64,000 bases of DNA from Littorina saxatilis. Its lineage: Eukaryota; Mollusca; Gastropoda; Littorinimorpha; Littorinidae. The stretch's first letter is position 1; each line of letters starts with the position of its first letter. Under the pieces are notes generated by a model, which saw nothing but the letters and a program-made list of their open reading frames with translations, did not search any database and had not been told where the DNA came from. The stretch is from positions 60,848,562 to 60,912,561 of the forward strand of contig NC_090246.1 in NCBI RefSeq assembly GCF_037325665.1, read 5' to 3'. The translations under genes and the position numbers were made by a program. Shown here piece after piece: positions 1-12,800 of this stretch.

Positions 1-593
1 AAACTAACAGTAGCTACCTCTATGGGGATGGACAGGAACACTGGTCCTCACTCAACACGCAACTCACACTTCTGGCTCCAAGAAAGCTGTTAGTTATAAC
101 AGTAGCCACACCCCGGTACACCACTCCTGCTGGCAGGCTAGTAAACGAATTGAAGTGCTGATGTGGGCAGACCTAGCTTTTAAGCCTTGGCAAGCAGTCG
201 ATCTAGGGGAGGGACCCCCAATAAATGTCCATGGCCGAAAGCGGAGGTGCAGTCTAACTGCTGCACCACGTACAAATTGCTTCAATTGCTTCATGACGGA
301 CACATGTTATATTCCAAGGCCTCAAGGTAACGAACCCAGTTCAGTTGCAGTTTAAGGTTAAGCATGGTGGAACAAACTAAGGAAGCATTTCTCAATCATA
401 CTGTGGGTGGTACCCTGCTGCTGAACTTTGTTTAGGTGATAATGTTTAAAAGTACAAAGATGTAATCATTCACTGTTGATGTCTTAAACTAATCTCTAAG
501 TAACCATGAAAGTAATGACAGCAGAAGGGGGAGAAGAGAGAGAGAGAGAGAGGGGAAGCTCAACAAGCTCATTTCCATCAATTCCACACTCAC
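1..593. other. DLG5 intron 8, partial
   Basis: No coding exon is supported here. The stretch holds a short (GA)n run at about 533-553. Around 220-275 there is a weak tRNA-like stretch on the minus strand that could be an old SINE head, but its boundaries cannot be fixed. Confidence 0.4.
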
Positions 594-810
594 CTGATTT
601 CTTTGAGCTCCTTGACAGAATCATTCTTCTGCTTCTCACAATCATCAGAGTTACGCAGAGCTTTAGCCAGCTCGCTAACAGCACGGTCTCTGTCTCTCCG
701 CAAATTGTCACACAACGTACGAATGCTCTCTCTCTCTGACACTGTCTTGCTGATTTCGCTGAAGGCCCAGTCACGTCGTTTGGTAGCTACCAAAGCTTCT
801 TGTTCCGCAT
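594..810 (-). CDS. DLG5: DLG5 exon 8 (most conserved coiled-coil segment)
   Basis: A 217-bp exon with acceptor TTTCAG and donor GTGAGT. It contains RRDWAF, SIRTLCDNLRR and DRAVSELAKALR, the diagnostic DLG5 block. It leaves in phase 2; the next exon lies beyond base 1. Confidence 0.96.
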
Positions 811-3800
811 CTGAAAAAAAGACAAACAACAAATAATCAAATTCTTCTTCTTCTTCGTTCATGAGATGAAACTCATACGTACACTCGTGCTTTTTGCAAG
901 AGTGGGTTTTTCTGTGTATGACCGTTTTTACCCTGCCATTTAGGCAGCCATACGCCGCTTTCGGTAGAAACAAATAATAAAATAAAATACAATAAAGTAA
1001 AAATAAACATACATTTTTTTTTAAATTGAAAAAGAAGACTGATGCCTGAGAACTACGCTGGTATTGGACTGGACCTTTAGCTCCTAGTGTCATTCTACTG
1101 TATTGTTTAGTGTCACATTGTGTCTACTCACTGCCCAGCTTGTGTCAGATCTTGTCCAGCTATTTTTCTTCAGCTCCTGAGGTTATTCTTGTTATATTGC
1201 ATTGCATTGCATTGCATTGTATTGTATTGTATCACATTGTATTGCATTGTATTGAATTGTATTGATTTGTATTGATTGCATTATATTGTTTCGTATAGTA
1301 TTGTATTGTATCATATTGTATCATATTGTGTCTACTCACTGCCCAACTCGTGGCGAATCTTGTCCAGCTGTTTCTTCAGCTCCTCCGTCTCCTTGACTGC
1401 CTGGTCCATCTCCTCCGCCTTCTCCTTCTGCGTTTTCTCGTACGTCTTCTTGATCAGGTTCTCCATCTGCTCCAGCGCCTGGTGCCGTTCCTTGCGGGCA
1501 GTGTCCCGCTGTTGCTCCATCAGCTGGAACTCTCGCTGGAGTTCTCTCAGCTCCGACTCCAGCTGTGCTCGGTTCTCCAGCGCTCCTTGGGACTCCTGGC
1601 GATACTTTTCGCAGGAGGCTGTGAGTGCCGCTAGGTCTTGTTTGAGACGCTCAATGTCTTTCTCTGCGGCCGTCTTCTCCTTGAGGTACTTGTCGTTGCG
1701 CTTGTTCATCTCCGACAGCTTTTCCTGCAGTTGTTCGATTTCTTTGTGGACAGAGTCGCGTTCTGACATCACCTGGTCAATTGAAAAAATAAAAGGCGAT
1801 AAGAATATCTGGAACAATATTGCAGGTGTTTTTTTTCTCAGGAATCCTGAAACTACAATACGTATGATATGCAGTTAGAATGATCAAGGTTGCACAAGTA
1901 AGTGCCAAATACAGCTAAGCAACAACAAAAACAAAACAACTCCAAACTTTCTCCACCTGACATCGCAAGGAATTGTGACAAAGGGAAGGGAGAGGTGCAT
2001 GTGTGATGAGACAAATCTGACTCAACATTTTTCAGCACCACCAAAACCATATGACAGTTGTCACTCTTCATTGGTTCAGACCTTTATTTTCTTGTGGCAC
2101 ATGCCTGCCAGAGCACTTATCAAACTGCCAGCTTCGGGAATACCCACATACACCCATGAGAAGTGAGCAAGGGGGGAACTGTGGAGGCCAACAGAAACAA
2201 AGCTGACTAGTTAGTACTCCTGCACAAGAGTCACTTTCAGCCATGGCTTGGTCACAATCTTTCTACGCTAACAAGCTACAGTAGAGTATGGGTATTAAAC
2301 TTCAAACTCTTCTTCTAAAACTAAAAAGATGAATTTGTACCAAAACAGAGAACAAGTGAGAAATGGAGGGCACACAGAAACAAAGCTGATTTGGGGGCCC
2401 GGGTAGCTCAGTTGGTAGAGCACTGGACTTGTGATCCTAAGGTCGCAGGTTCCAATCCAGGCCAGGATGGACATGGGTCAACTTTATGTGCAGACCCAGA
2501 GACGGTATCTACAGTGGCACGTAAAAGGGAGAGGTGCATGTGTGATGAGACAAATCTGACTCAACATTTTTCAGCACCACCAAAACCATATGACAGTTGT
2601 CACTCTTCATTGGCTCAGACCTTTATTTTCTTGTGGCACATGCCTGCCAGAGCACTTATCAAACTGCCAGCTTCAGGAATACCCACATACACCCATGAGA
2701 AGTGAGCAAGGGGGGAACTGTGGAGGCCTAACAGAAACAAAGCTGACTAGTTAGTACTCCTGCACAAGAGTCACTTTCAGCCATGGCTTGGTCACAATCT
2801 TTCTACGCTAACAAGCTACAGTAGAGTATGGGTATTAAACTTCAAACTCTTCTTCTAAAACTAAAAAGATGAATTTGTACCAAAACAGAGAACAAGTGAG
2901 AAATGGAGGGCACACAGAAACAAAGCTGATTTGGGGGCCCGGGTAGCTCAGTTGGTAGAGCACTGGACTTGTGATCCTAAGGTCGCAGGTTCCAATCCAG
3001 GCCAGGATGGACATGGGTCAACTTTATGTGCAGACCCAGAGACGGTATCTACAGTGGCACGTAAAAGCCCTCGGTCATTCTGCCATAAGTGCAGATGGCT
3101 GAGACGACTAATCACGCGTACACTTGTTCTGTATCTCTTCTAAAGTAGGGGCAAAACCCGGGAATATGCCCAGACCTGTTTTACCCCTAGGTGTCCTTTG
3201 AGTAGTCTGGGGGTCCAAAATGAGTAGTTTGGTAACTTAATGAGTAGTTTTCAACTTTGCGTGAAGAAATAAAATCAACTGCTCGCATGCGTAAGTTTTG
3301 GTTGCTTGGATTTTGGCGTGTTAGTGGATTCAAAACTTTTGTGCTTAGCACTTTCCACATGTCGCTTGCAGTCCAAGGCCGCTTGCTTTGGCCGAAAACA
3401 CCACGTCACACTGAGTGCAGAATGCATCGAACTTGCTTCTGCGGGACGTCACTAAAGTGGGATATTTCTCGTGGTATTTTGGCAAGAACACTTGAGAACC
3501 CCCATTCTTCTTTTTCTTCGGCAATGCATTCTCGTGATCAGTGTCTCCATCTTCTAGTACTTCAAGATCTTCGTCTGTTTCATGCTCTTTCGAGTCTCTG
3601 GTTCGCTTCGAAAAAGACATGATTGAGGCAATTGGGCGCCCGCTCTTCACACTTAGAAGTACTGCCTTGCGGGCAGTGCTCGTTACGACGATTCTTTGAA
3701 GCGGGCGGCGGTGCTTCTGAACATGACAAGCAGAGAAAAGACAGCTGGGCAAAAAGTTGCATCGGACTTTTGCAGCAACCGAAAAACGTAGTCGGAAGAA

Positions 3801-6800
3801 ATAAAAATACGTAGAAAATGATCACAATGGATAGTTACGTTTTTTTGGTTTTTTTAAATCGTAGTTTTCTATGGTCAAAACGTAGTGTAAACAGGTCTGT
3901 ATGCCCCTAATGGCCTTGCCACAAGGATGTAAAACTTGAATTTCTCTCTAACAAAGCTGACCTGTTTGTACTCCTGCACCATGGCGTCCCTCTCAGCCAA
4001 GGCCTGGTTGCAGTCTTTCTACACTAGTACGCTCCAGTAAAGTATGGTTATTTAACTTCAAGTTCTTCCCCTAAAACTAAAAAGAGATTGTACCAAAATA
4101 GAAGAGAACAAATGAGAACTGGAGGACACACAGAAACAAAGCTGGCTTGTTTGTACTCCTGCACAACAGTCACTTTCAGCCAGGGCTTGGTTGCAATCTT
4201 TATATGCTAATAAGCTACAGCAGAGTGTGGGTATTAAACTTCAAATTCTTCTCCTAAAACTAAAAAGAGACCGTAACAAAACAGAGGAGAACAAGCGATA
4301 AATGGAGGGCACACAGAAACAAAGCTGATTTGGGGGCCAGGGTAGCTCAGGTGGTAAAGCACTGGACTATGTGCAGACCCTGAGACGGTATCCATGTCCC
4401 ACCCCCGTGTCACCACAGTGGCATATAAAAGACCTCGGTCATTCTGCTATAAATGCAGATGGCTGATACCACCTAAACATGCTTACACTTGACCCTAAGG
4501 GCTTAGGCGTACACACATACACATGTTGTGTTGTGAATTTCTCTCTAACAAAGCTGACCTGTTTGTATTCCTGCACCACAGCGTCCCTCTCAGCCAAGGC
4601 CTGGTTGCAGTCTTTCTGCAACTGAGCCTGCTTGGCCTGCGACTGTCTCTGGTCCTTGGTGCAGCCTTCGTGTTCGTGTCGCACATTGTCCAGTGTGGCC
4701 TTCAGCTTGCGGTTCTCGTGGATCATCTGCTCCAAGTTTTGGATTACTGTCGTGCACTGCTGCTGAAAGGCGATCTTGTCTCGGACGGTGGCGTCACGTT
4801 CTCGCCGCATGTCATCCAACTGGACAAAAAAAAATTGATGTTTTAGATAGCTTCAAGCATCAATCTTGATTACTTTTCATTTATGCTGAGTTTCAAAAAC
4901 AGCATCCTTGTGAGAAAGTACTAAATTTCAAATGGTACAACACTATTACAAGACATCAACAGAAACTTTAAAGGGGTCACTTTACCATCTTGCAACAATT
5001 TTGTAATATCCCACATTTACCGTTGCCACTTTTTCATCAAATTTTCTCTTTGTCATCAAAAACTGTCCTTACATTCAGGAGAAAACAAAAGCACAAAAAG
5101 ACAACATCAACATGATACTTTGAATCACACCGACACCAAAGAAATCAATGATCAAGCAGAAAATCACATAACAAAATACAAAAAATATCTACCTGTTTGC
5201 GAAGGTCGACCATTGCATCAAGCTGACAGCACACTGAGGAATGCTGGGCCCTCAAGTCAGCATAGCGTTCCCTGATTTCATCGTAATCCTTGCGCATAGC
5301 TTCGTATTTCTGCAGGGAGGCGTCGTACAGGTCTGTCATGACGTCAGAGGTGCCTGTGCCAGGTCCCGACAAGGCAGAGATGGCTTTGTGGTGTTGTGAG
5401 CGTAACTCATCCATCTCACGCTTATCTTCTTCCCGCAGCTTTTCCAACTGAAAACAGCAAAACAAAAATGATCTAGAACTTAGGCCCGTTACAAAATGCA
5501 GAACAGTTGAAAAGATGTGTAAACTGGGAAAAATTAGGAGGGAAGCAGCCCTGCTCTAGCACTGAAGAATCTGATCTACATCAGTACATAAAGGTACTTA
5601 AATCAATATGCAGCATTAGTTGAAAGCTTAACAATGTGAAAAGAACTTTGAAAGGCGTATATAAATGTTGGTTCATACACACTGATCTCAATGTTTAACA
5701 TGTGAGAGAGGACATTTAAAGGCAGAGACAGACATGGAGGAAGGGGAAGAGAGGGAGATGTGTTTGTAGAAAAAGTTATGTGACTACAGCGAAACCCCCC
5801 TTTTGAGACCTCCTAAAATCCGAGAAATTCAGGTCTTAAAAAGGAGGGAGTCTTAAAACAGGGGTAAGCGGGGGCCCGGTAGCTCAGTTGGTAGAGCACT
5901 GGACTTGTGATCGGAAGGTCGCAGGTTCGAATTCGGACCGGGACGGGTCAACTTTATGCAAAGACCCAGAGACGGAAGCCATGTCCCACCCCCGTGTCAC
6001 CACAATGGCACGTAAAAGATCTGGGTCATTCTGCCATAAGTGCAGATGGCTGATACCACCTAAACACGCATACACTTGTGTATCTCGTCAAAAGTCGTGA
6101 GGGCGTAAAACTCAAATCATATAACCCATATCTTGTCCTTAAGAGGCGCAATATTTAGCCTGTAGGACATAAAGCATTCTCTTTTTCCAACAGGGGTAAA
6201 TAATTTACAGATGTTATGAACAGAAAATCTGAAATTTCAAGGTCTTAAAAAGGAGGAAGTTTTAGGGGGGGGGGGGTGTCTTAAAAGGGGGGTTCAGCTG
6301 TATTACTAATGAGGAAGAAGAGAAGAGCAGACCAAAGAAATCAGTGCACTAATCATTCACCTGTGCCAGATCTTCTTGCAGCTGTTGCTTGTCGGCCATC
6401 AGGTTGACGTTGAGAGCTTTCACTGAGCGTAGCTCATCTTGACCCTGCTGGCAAGCCGACTCGGACCGCTTGTACATGTTGCGGAAATACTCCACCTCCT
6501 TCGATAGCTGGCTCATCTTCTCTGCGTTCTGCTGCTTCAGCATCTCCAGCTCTCCCAGTGCCCCGTCAAACTGCATCTGTAGGATGAGAAGATAAAAAAT
6601 TCAGTGAAAAATTTAGCTAACAAGAATGAAGAAATCTGTACCAATGAGAGAAACTTACTGCTTTTGTTTGTTTTGTTCTTTGCATTACACATCGTTGAGG
6701 GGTGTTGAACAAAAAAACAAAAACAAAACACACAAAAAACAAGCATCATGCATCCACTCACAATGTCCTTTTGCTCCCCCATCCACTTGTTTAATTTCCT

Positions 6801-9800
6801 TACATTCAACAATTTGCAACTCTATGCAACTTACTACTAATACTGCTTCATGAATAATAACAGGATTGGCCCAGTGGTTAGAGCTCTCGCCTCTTATTCA
6901 GGCAGTCCATGGTTCACTTCCCATTCAGGATGTACATGGAAATACCTGTTTTTTTCCAACCACTCTCCAGTCTACCCAATGACCAAAAGCTTGAGACTAC
7001 CTCTACTTGTTTTAAATTTTCTGAATTAAGATAATGAATGTAAGTGTTTATCAACAAAAAGTGACATTAAAAATGCTGTTCTTGCTTTGAGCATGGGTAT
7101 GTATGACGGCTTACTAGTGCCAAAACCTAGGGTTACCATTTTCACGTGAAAATTAGTAATTAACAGTGTTAATTACTAATTTTCATTTTTGCCTCGTTTT
7201 CGGTCACAGTAGTCGGACTTTAAGAGTCCGCACTGAGAGGCTTCAACGTCCGGCAAACATGACTCTCACACTATTTCTGAAATATCTTTTAATAGAAGGC
7301 CTTATCGAGCAAGTTATCCGACGGGAAGATGCGTGTCACAGTTTTCTGCAATAGCGCTTTTTTTAACGTTGTTTTGGGTATCTTAGAAAAGAATAATCGA
7401 CCCCGAAAACTTTCGAATCGAAGCTGTTCGTAGCAGACAGACTTTTGATCGGCTGTGGTCTCACACTTTCACAGATATCTTTCAATATAATTCCTTATTC
7501 GACAAGTTGTCAGGCAGACAGCCGTACCTCATATTTGTTTCCACTACCACACTCATAAATTTGCTTTGTAATGTATTAGTGAAGGACAATTGATCCGAAA
7601 ATGTTCGAACCGAGAGAGCAAAAATGGCGGCCAGCCGGAGGTGTGCTAAAGGTCCGACCACTAGCAGACGGATCTCTTCGGTCGAGACTCACACACTTTC
7701 ACAAAAATCTTTTGATAGAATTCGTTATTCAACAAGTTGTTGGACTGACAGTTGTATGTCACGGTTATCTACACATGCGCTCAGCTCTTATTGTTAATTT
7801 GCATCGGATTAAAGAACTATGGACCAGAAAAGTTTCGAATCGAAGGATGTTTCGATCTGGCCGGTGTAACAGTCGTGCATGCACATTGAGCCCCCACAGT
7901 CACGAGGCACGTGAAAATTAGTAATTAACGCGTGAAAATTACTTATTTTTAGTTTTGGCGCTAGTACGCCGTCAGGAAGTGAGCCAAAACTGAAAATTAG
8001 ACATTAACACTTGAAAATTAGTTATTAACACGTGAAAATTAGTAATTAACACATGAAAATTAGTAATTGTTATGTCATAATTGTAATTATCTCGTGAATT
8101 ACTAATTTTTAGTTTTGGCGCTAGCCAAGCAGTTGATCCTCCCTCTTTCCCTCCCTGTCTGTGTGTCCGTGTCTCTCTATCTGATATTGGTGATGTTCAT
8201 GCATGGCAGTAATTATTATTCACACTTTATTCTTCCAAAGATAATCATGAATAGAAGACATTCAAACACATCCTTTCCACTCCTTTCTTTTCAAAAACAT
8301 TTCACACTGGGAATGAATGAACCATTCTTTTTTTTTTACTCACAAAGAACTAGCCCCATATAGCCTGTAATGCTTTAGTGTTACTGCTTGTAATAAACAG
8401 TGGGAGGAGAATAAAGTATATTGATTGATTTCTTTCACCCTGTGAAGCCCAGGAATGGTTAGAACTCTCTACCTGTATTGAAATACTTCAAAGTAACAAC
8501 GCTCTGTTTGAAATGGGCTGTTGACTAACCAGCTTGCTGAAGTGTGCAGAACAACTTGTTTCAAATTAATCAATACGTGGACCAGCATGAACTACACTAC
8601 TCAAAAGAATTCAAGGGCCAGTGTCATTTTTGACATGGTTTGAAAAATAAAGTGCAGACTGAACAAAATGTGTTTTTTTGCCAAATAAGCAACAAACAGT
8701 GTTACGCAATGTTCAAGACAACGTGTTTCTGAAAAGGGTTCAGATGAGCGTTTATTCAAAGTGCTACACGGGGCCACAAAAGAAACGCAAAATTTACGTG
8801 AAAATGCCAACTTTTCAAACGCGTCTAGCTGACGCAGCACACCTGTGCAGACTGAAAACTGCAATGCACGTGAAAGCCGTAGCTTTTGTGAGCAGACGTC
8901 AACCAGTTTTTCAGACCAACGGGTATTTAAGGCCACGTTTCTTGAGCATTTTTAACCATGCCCCCAAGACGCCGACTGAGTGATGCTGCCAGAGGGATGG
9001 CCGTGGCCTGGCTCCAGGAAGGCGTAGCAGTGCGGGAAGTTGGCAGGCGACTGCAAGTGACACATTCTGTCATACAGAGGCTGAGAGATCGCTTCAAGAA
9101 CACCGGAAGTGTGCAAGAACCAAGGGGGGCTGCGCGCACACGAATGACGACATGGAGAGAAGACCGCTACGTCATCGTGTCAGCCCTGCGTAACAGAACC
9201 GCCACTGCAAACACGCTCAGGGGGCAAGTGCGAACAGCCACCAACATCCTGGTCAGTGACCAAACTGTTCGCAACCGTCTGCACGAGGTGAACATGCGAT
9301 CAAGGCGGCGAGCGGTACGACCTCCACTCACTAGGGCTCATCGTGCAGCTCGTCTGGCCTGGACCCGGCGTCATCTGGCCTGGACAAGGCAGCAGTGGTC
9401 CAGCGAGCTCTTCTCTGACGAGTCTCGCTACACGCTGTCCTTCAACGACGGCCGAATTCGCGTCTGGAGACGTCCTAGAGAGCGCTTCAGCAACGCTACC
9501 GTTCTGAAGCACAACAGACATGGTGGCGGCTCCCTGATGGTGTGGGGTGGATTCAGTCTTCACCACAGGACACCCCTACACCGTGTCCAAGGCAACCTGA
9601 CTGGCATCGCGTACAGGGATGACATTCTGCGTCCCATAGCCACACCAGTCTTTCAGGCCATCGGACCAGGTGCCACACTGCAAGACGACAACGCGCCTGC
9701 ACATGGAGCTCGGGTCGTCAATAACTTTCTGCAGCAGCAGCAAGTTATCAGGATGGACTGGCCCTCCCGTTCGCCCGATCTGAACCCAATCGAGCACCTT

Positions 9801-12800
9801 TGGGATGTCCTGGGGCGACTGATTCGAGCGAATCATTCTCCTCCACCAAACCTCAACGTCCTGTTCCACACTCTGCAGCAGGAGTGGCAGGCGATCCCTC
9901 AGAACACTCTTCAGACATTGGTCAGGTCCATGCGTCAGCGTTGCCTCGACTGCATCAATGCCAATGGAGGTCACACTCGTTATTGACTCTTGTGATTCCA
10001 ATTGCTCTCTGTTCTGAATTTTGAAAATGGGGGTATGTCTATTCAAATGAAATTTTCTCGATGAATAATTCGTGTTGGTTAATGAAATTGTAACCGATCG
10101 AACAACAAGTGAATAAATTAAACTTCTGATATATGTTTTCTGTTGTTTGTCTTAATTGCTTTGAATGGGGAATGACCAACTAAGTGGCCCTTGAATTCTT
10201 TTGAGTAGTGTATGAGCCTCTTTGATACTTCAACCATTTCTTTTAGACTCTGACCACAGCACCTTTCTATATATTGGTGCATGATAATTGCAGTCTGCGG
10301 AAACACTAAATCTGTTTTTAGTCTCAGAAGAAGCATCAAACACATGATTACATACACTAGTCCAGTTAAATTGACTAACAGTTAACATGCTTCCACACAC
10401 ACACATACATCACAAACAAACACACACACACATGCCTGTAAGCAAATACATATACATGTCTGCAAGCAGACAAACAAATAAACAAACACACACATAAACA
10501 TGCATGCACACACTCCAACATTAACACTCAACTTCACATGCACACACACACTATAGTCACTACAGTCCAGACTTCAGCCCAAAACACTTACCTTGATATG
10601 GTACCAGTCCAGACGATTGTCCGAGCCCAGCGGTTTGCGTATGTCTAGGGGCGAGTGTCGTTCATCACTGCTGGGGAACGGAGAGTAGCGGTCATTGAGA
10701 CCAGGAAAACTGCTGCTGGTATTTGAGTGGTCAAATGGCCCGTTATTCAGGATATTGCTCACCTTGCCATAGCCAGCCGGTATTTCTTTGCCACGAGTGT
10801 CTGCAACAGATATTTTCACACAACCATGTACTACATGCTTCAAATTCTGCTTAATATTGTTAAATCTATGCTATGTTACAAAGAGTCATCCCCCAAAAAA
10901 CAAAACAATCATCCAAACATAACTTAAAGCAGCAGAAATGAAAAACATTGGCACTGTTCATTCAGATGTGGGATGAGACCATAATCGTCATCAAACACAA
11001 GGTACTAGCTTTGAGGTGAGCCAGAGCTTGACTGACCTTTGTTACTCTGAATTTCCTTCTTTCATATGTTCCGGCTTTAAAAATCCAAGTTCTGTGTGCT
11101 CACACACCAAACACACACACACCATCAAATTAAGACAAAAGAGGTATTTGCAGTCAATCAAGTCAATCAATTTTCAGACAGATTTGTGAAGTGAAATTAG
11201 GACAAAAGAGAAATACACACGCAACTAAAAGTACTAAAACACAGCAAGGATAAAAAGGTGACAACTATAGTCTTCACTGCTCAAGATCCATGAATCAATA
11301 ATGAAGACTTCTTTCAGCATACAACCACTAGAATTACTACATGCATCCCGTCGCGATATAACCTTGAATGGTTGAAAACGACGTTAAACACCAAATAAAG
11401 AAAGAAAGAACTACATGCATTTTGAAACTGTCAGGTAATGGTTGTATCCTCCAAGAGTGATGGCAAAAGGATGAAACGTTTTTCCCAGCACAAGACTCCG
11501 ATCAATACTGAAGTCAGAAGACCATTGTCAGCTAACAAAAGCACTAAAAACACCCAGAACATCATCAAGCTCTTCCACTGAAGCCAACCCAAGAGAACCT
11601 AATATGCGGTGACACTGAAACGTCAATACTGACTGTGATTCCTTCTTGCCTTACTTCCCATGAAACATGAACGCTGACTGTGACTGTGAGTGTGAGCATA
11701 GTATTTTTCAACCTACACAGTTTCACAGATTCTGCTGCAAGGCTACATGAACACTGAATGTAAGAATCACCCACTGATTTCAAAATAACAGACTTACATA
11801 TCTTCCAAGCTTGTAACTTGCAAAAACACTGCCATTGACAGTGACAGGCGTCAACCTTACTGTCAGTAAGCCAAAGCTTTCAGTTTCAAGGTGGTAGTGA
11901 CAAGAGGACGAATTCCCTGATTGATTAACAGGGTGGGTCATGCACCACCACAGGCCCCATGCATTCATTACAAAACTTTCTCCCCTAATTACAACCATAC
12001 ATCACTTTCTCTGTCATGCCTGTCAGCTTTCTATCTAGAATACAGGCCTTTCCACTGATTTTAACAGAACAAAAGCGGAATTAGTCACATACTCCAGTCT
12101 GCTTTTCTTTTAAGGGATTTTTTGTTGCGTTCTGGGCATTTTCAAAGGATGAGAAATAATGAGATCCCATTTTTACTGTGCCATTTCTCATAAATGCATA
12201 GCAAAAAATGTCCAGTCACGCATTTTTCCAGGTTCTGAGTGCACCACAACATTTTGTTTCAATCATTGGATACCATCCTTGATCTGTTTTAGGGTTTCTG
12301 TTCAACATAATTTCTTGCACAAAAACTATACTCACAGGGAACTTCTCTAAAAGGGTATAAAACACTTCAGAACTGATTTCAGAGCTTTGATAGAAATTAC
12401 TCAGGATCCTGTTCGAACATTTTACTTAGCATGCTTTTTAGTATGTTTATCACCTGGTTTGATGCTAAGGTGATCTGGGCTGAAATGGTTTCAGATTAAA
12501 AGTCAGCACGAACCACTCACACGAACCACTCACACCTAAAACGGTATTTTCACATTCCAACAACAACAAGTCACGTAAGGCGAAATTACTACATTTAGTC
12601 AAGCTGTGGAACTCACAGAATGAAACTGAACGCACTGCATTTTTTCACAATGACCGTAGTCCGCCGCTAGTGCAAAAGGCAGTGAAAGTGACGAGCCCGT
12701 TAAGCGCGGTAGCGGTTGCACTGTGCTGCATAGCACGCTTTACTGTACCTCTCTTCGTTTTAACTTTCTGAGCGTGTTTTTAATCCAAACATATCATATC

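Larger units (their letters stand above)
1988..3066. repeat. Tandem duplication, two units of about 540 bp
   Basis: Unit 1 (1988-2526) and unit 2 (2527-3066) are almost identical, differing by a few substitutions and a one-base indel. Each holds a copy of the DLG5 exon 6 end and a tRNA-derived SINE head. The boundary cuts the first SINE, so the duplication postdates SINE insertion. A recent event or an assembly artefact would both explain the identity. Confidence 0.9.

Noticed and set aside
1276-1878. 200-codon plus-strand open frame
   Set aside because: It is antisense to DLG5 exon 7. The minus strand has the splice sites and family match.
2393-2465. Possible functional tRNA gene
   Set aside because: The A and B boxes belong to SINE heads found at several positions with the same non-tRNA body; acceptor-stem pairing is poor.
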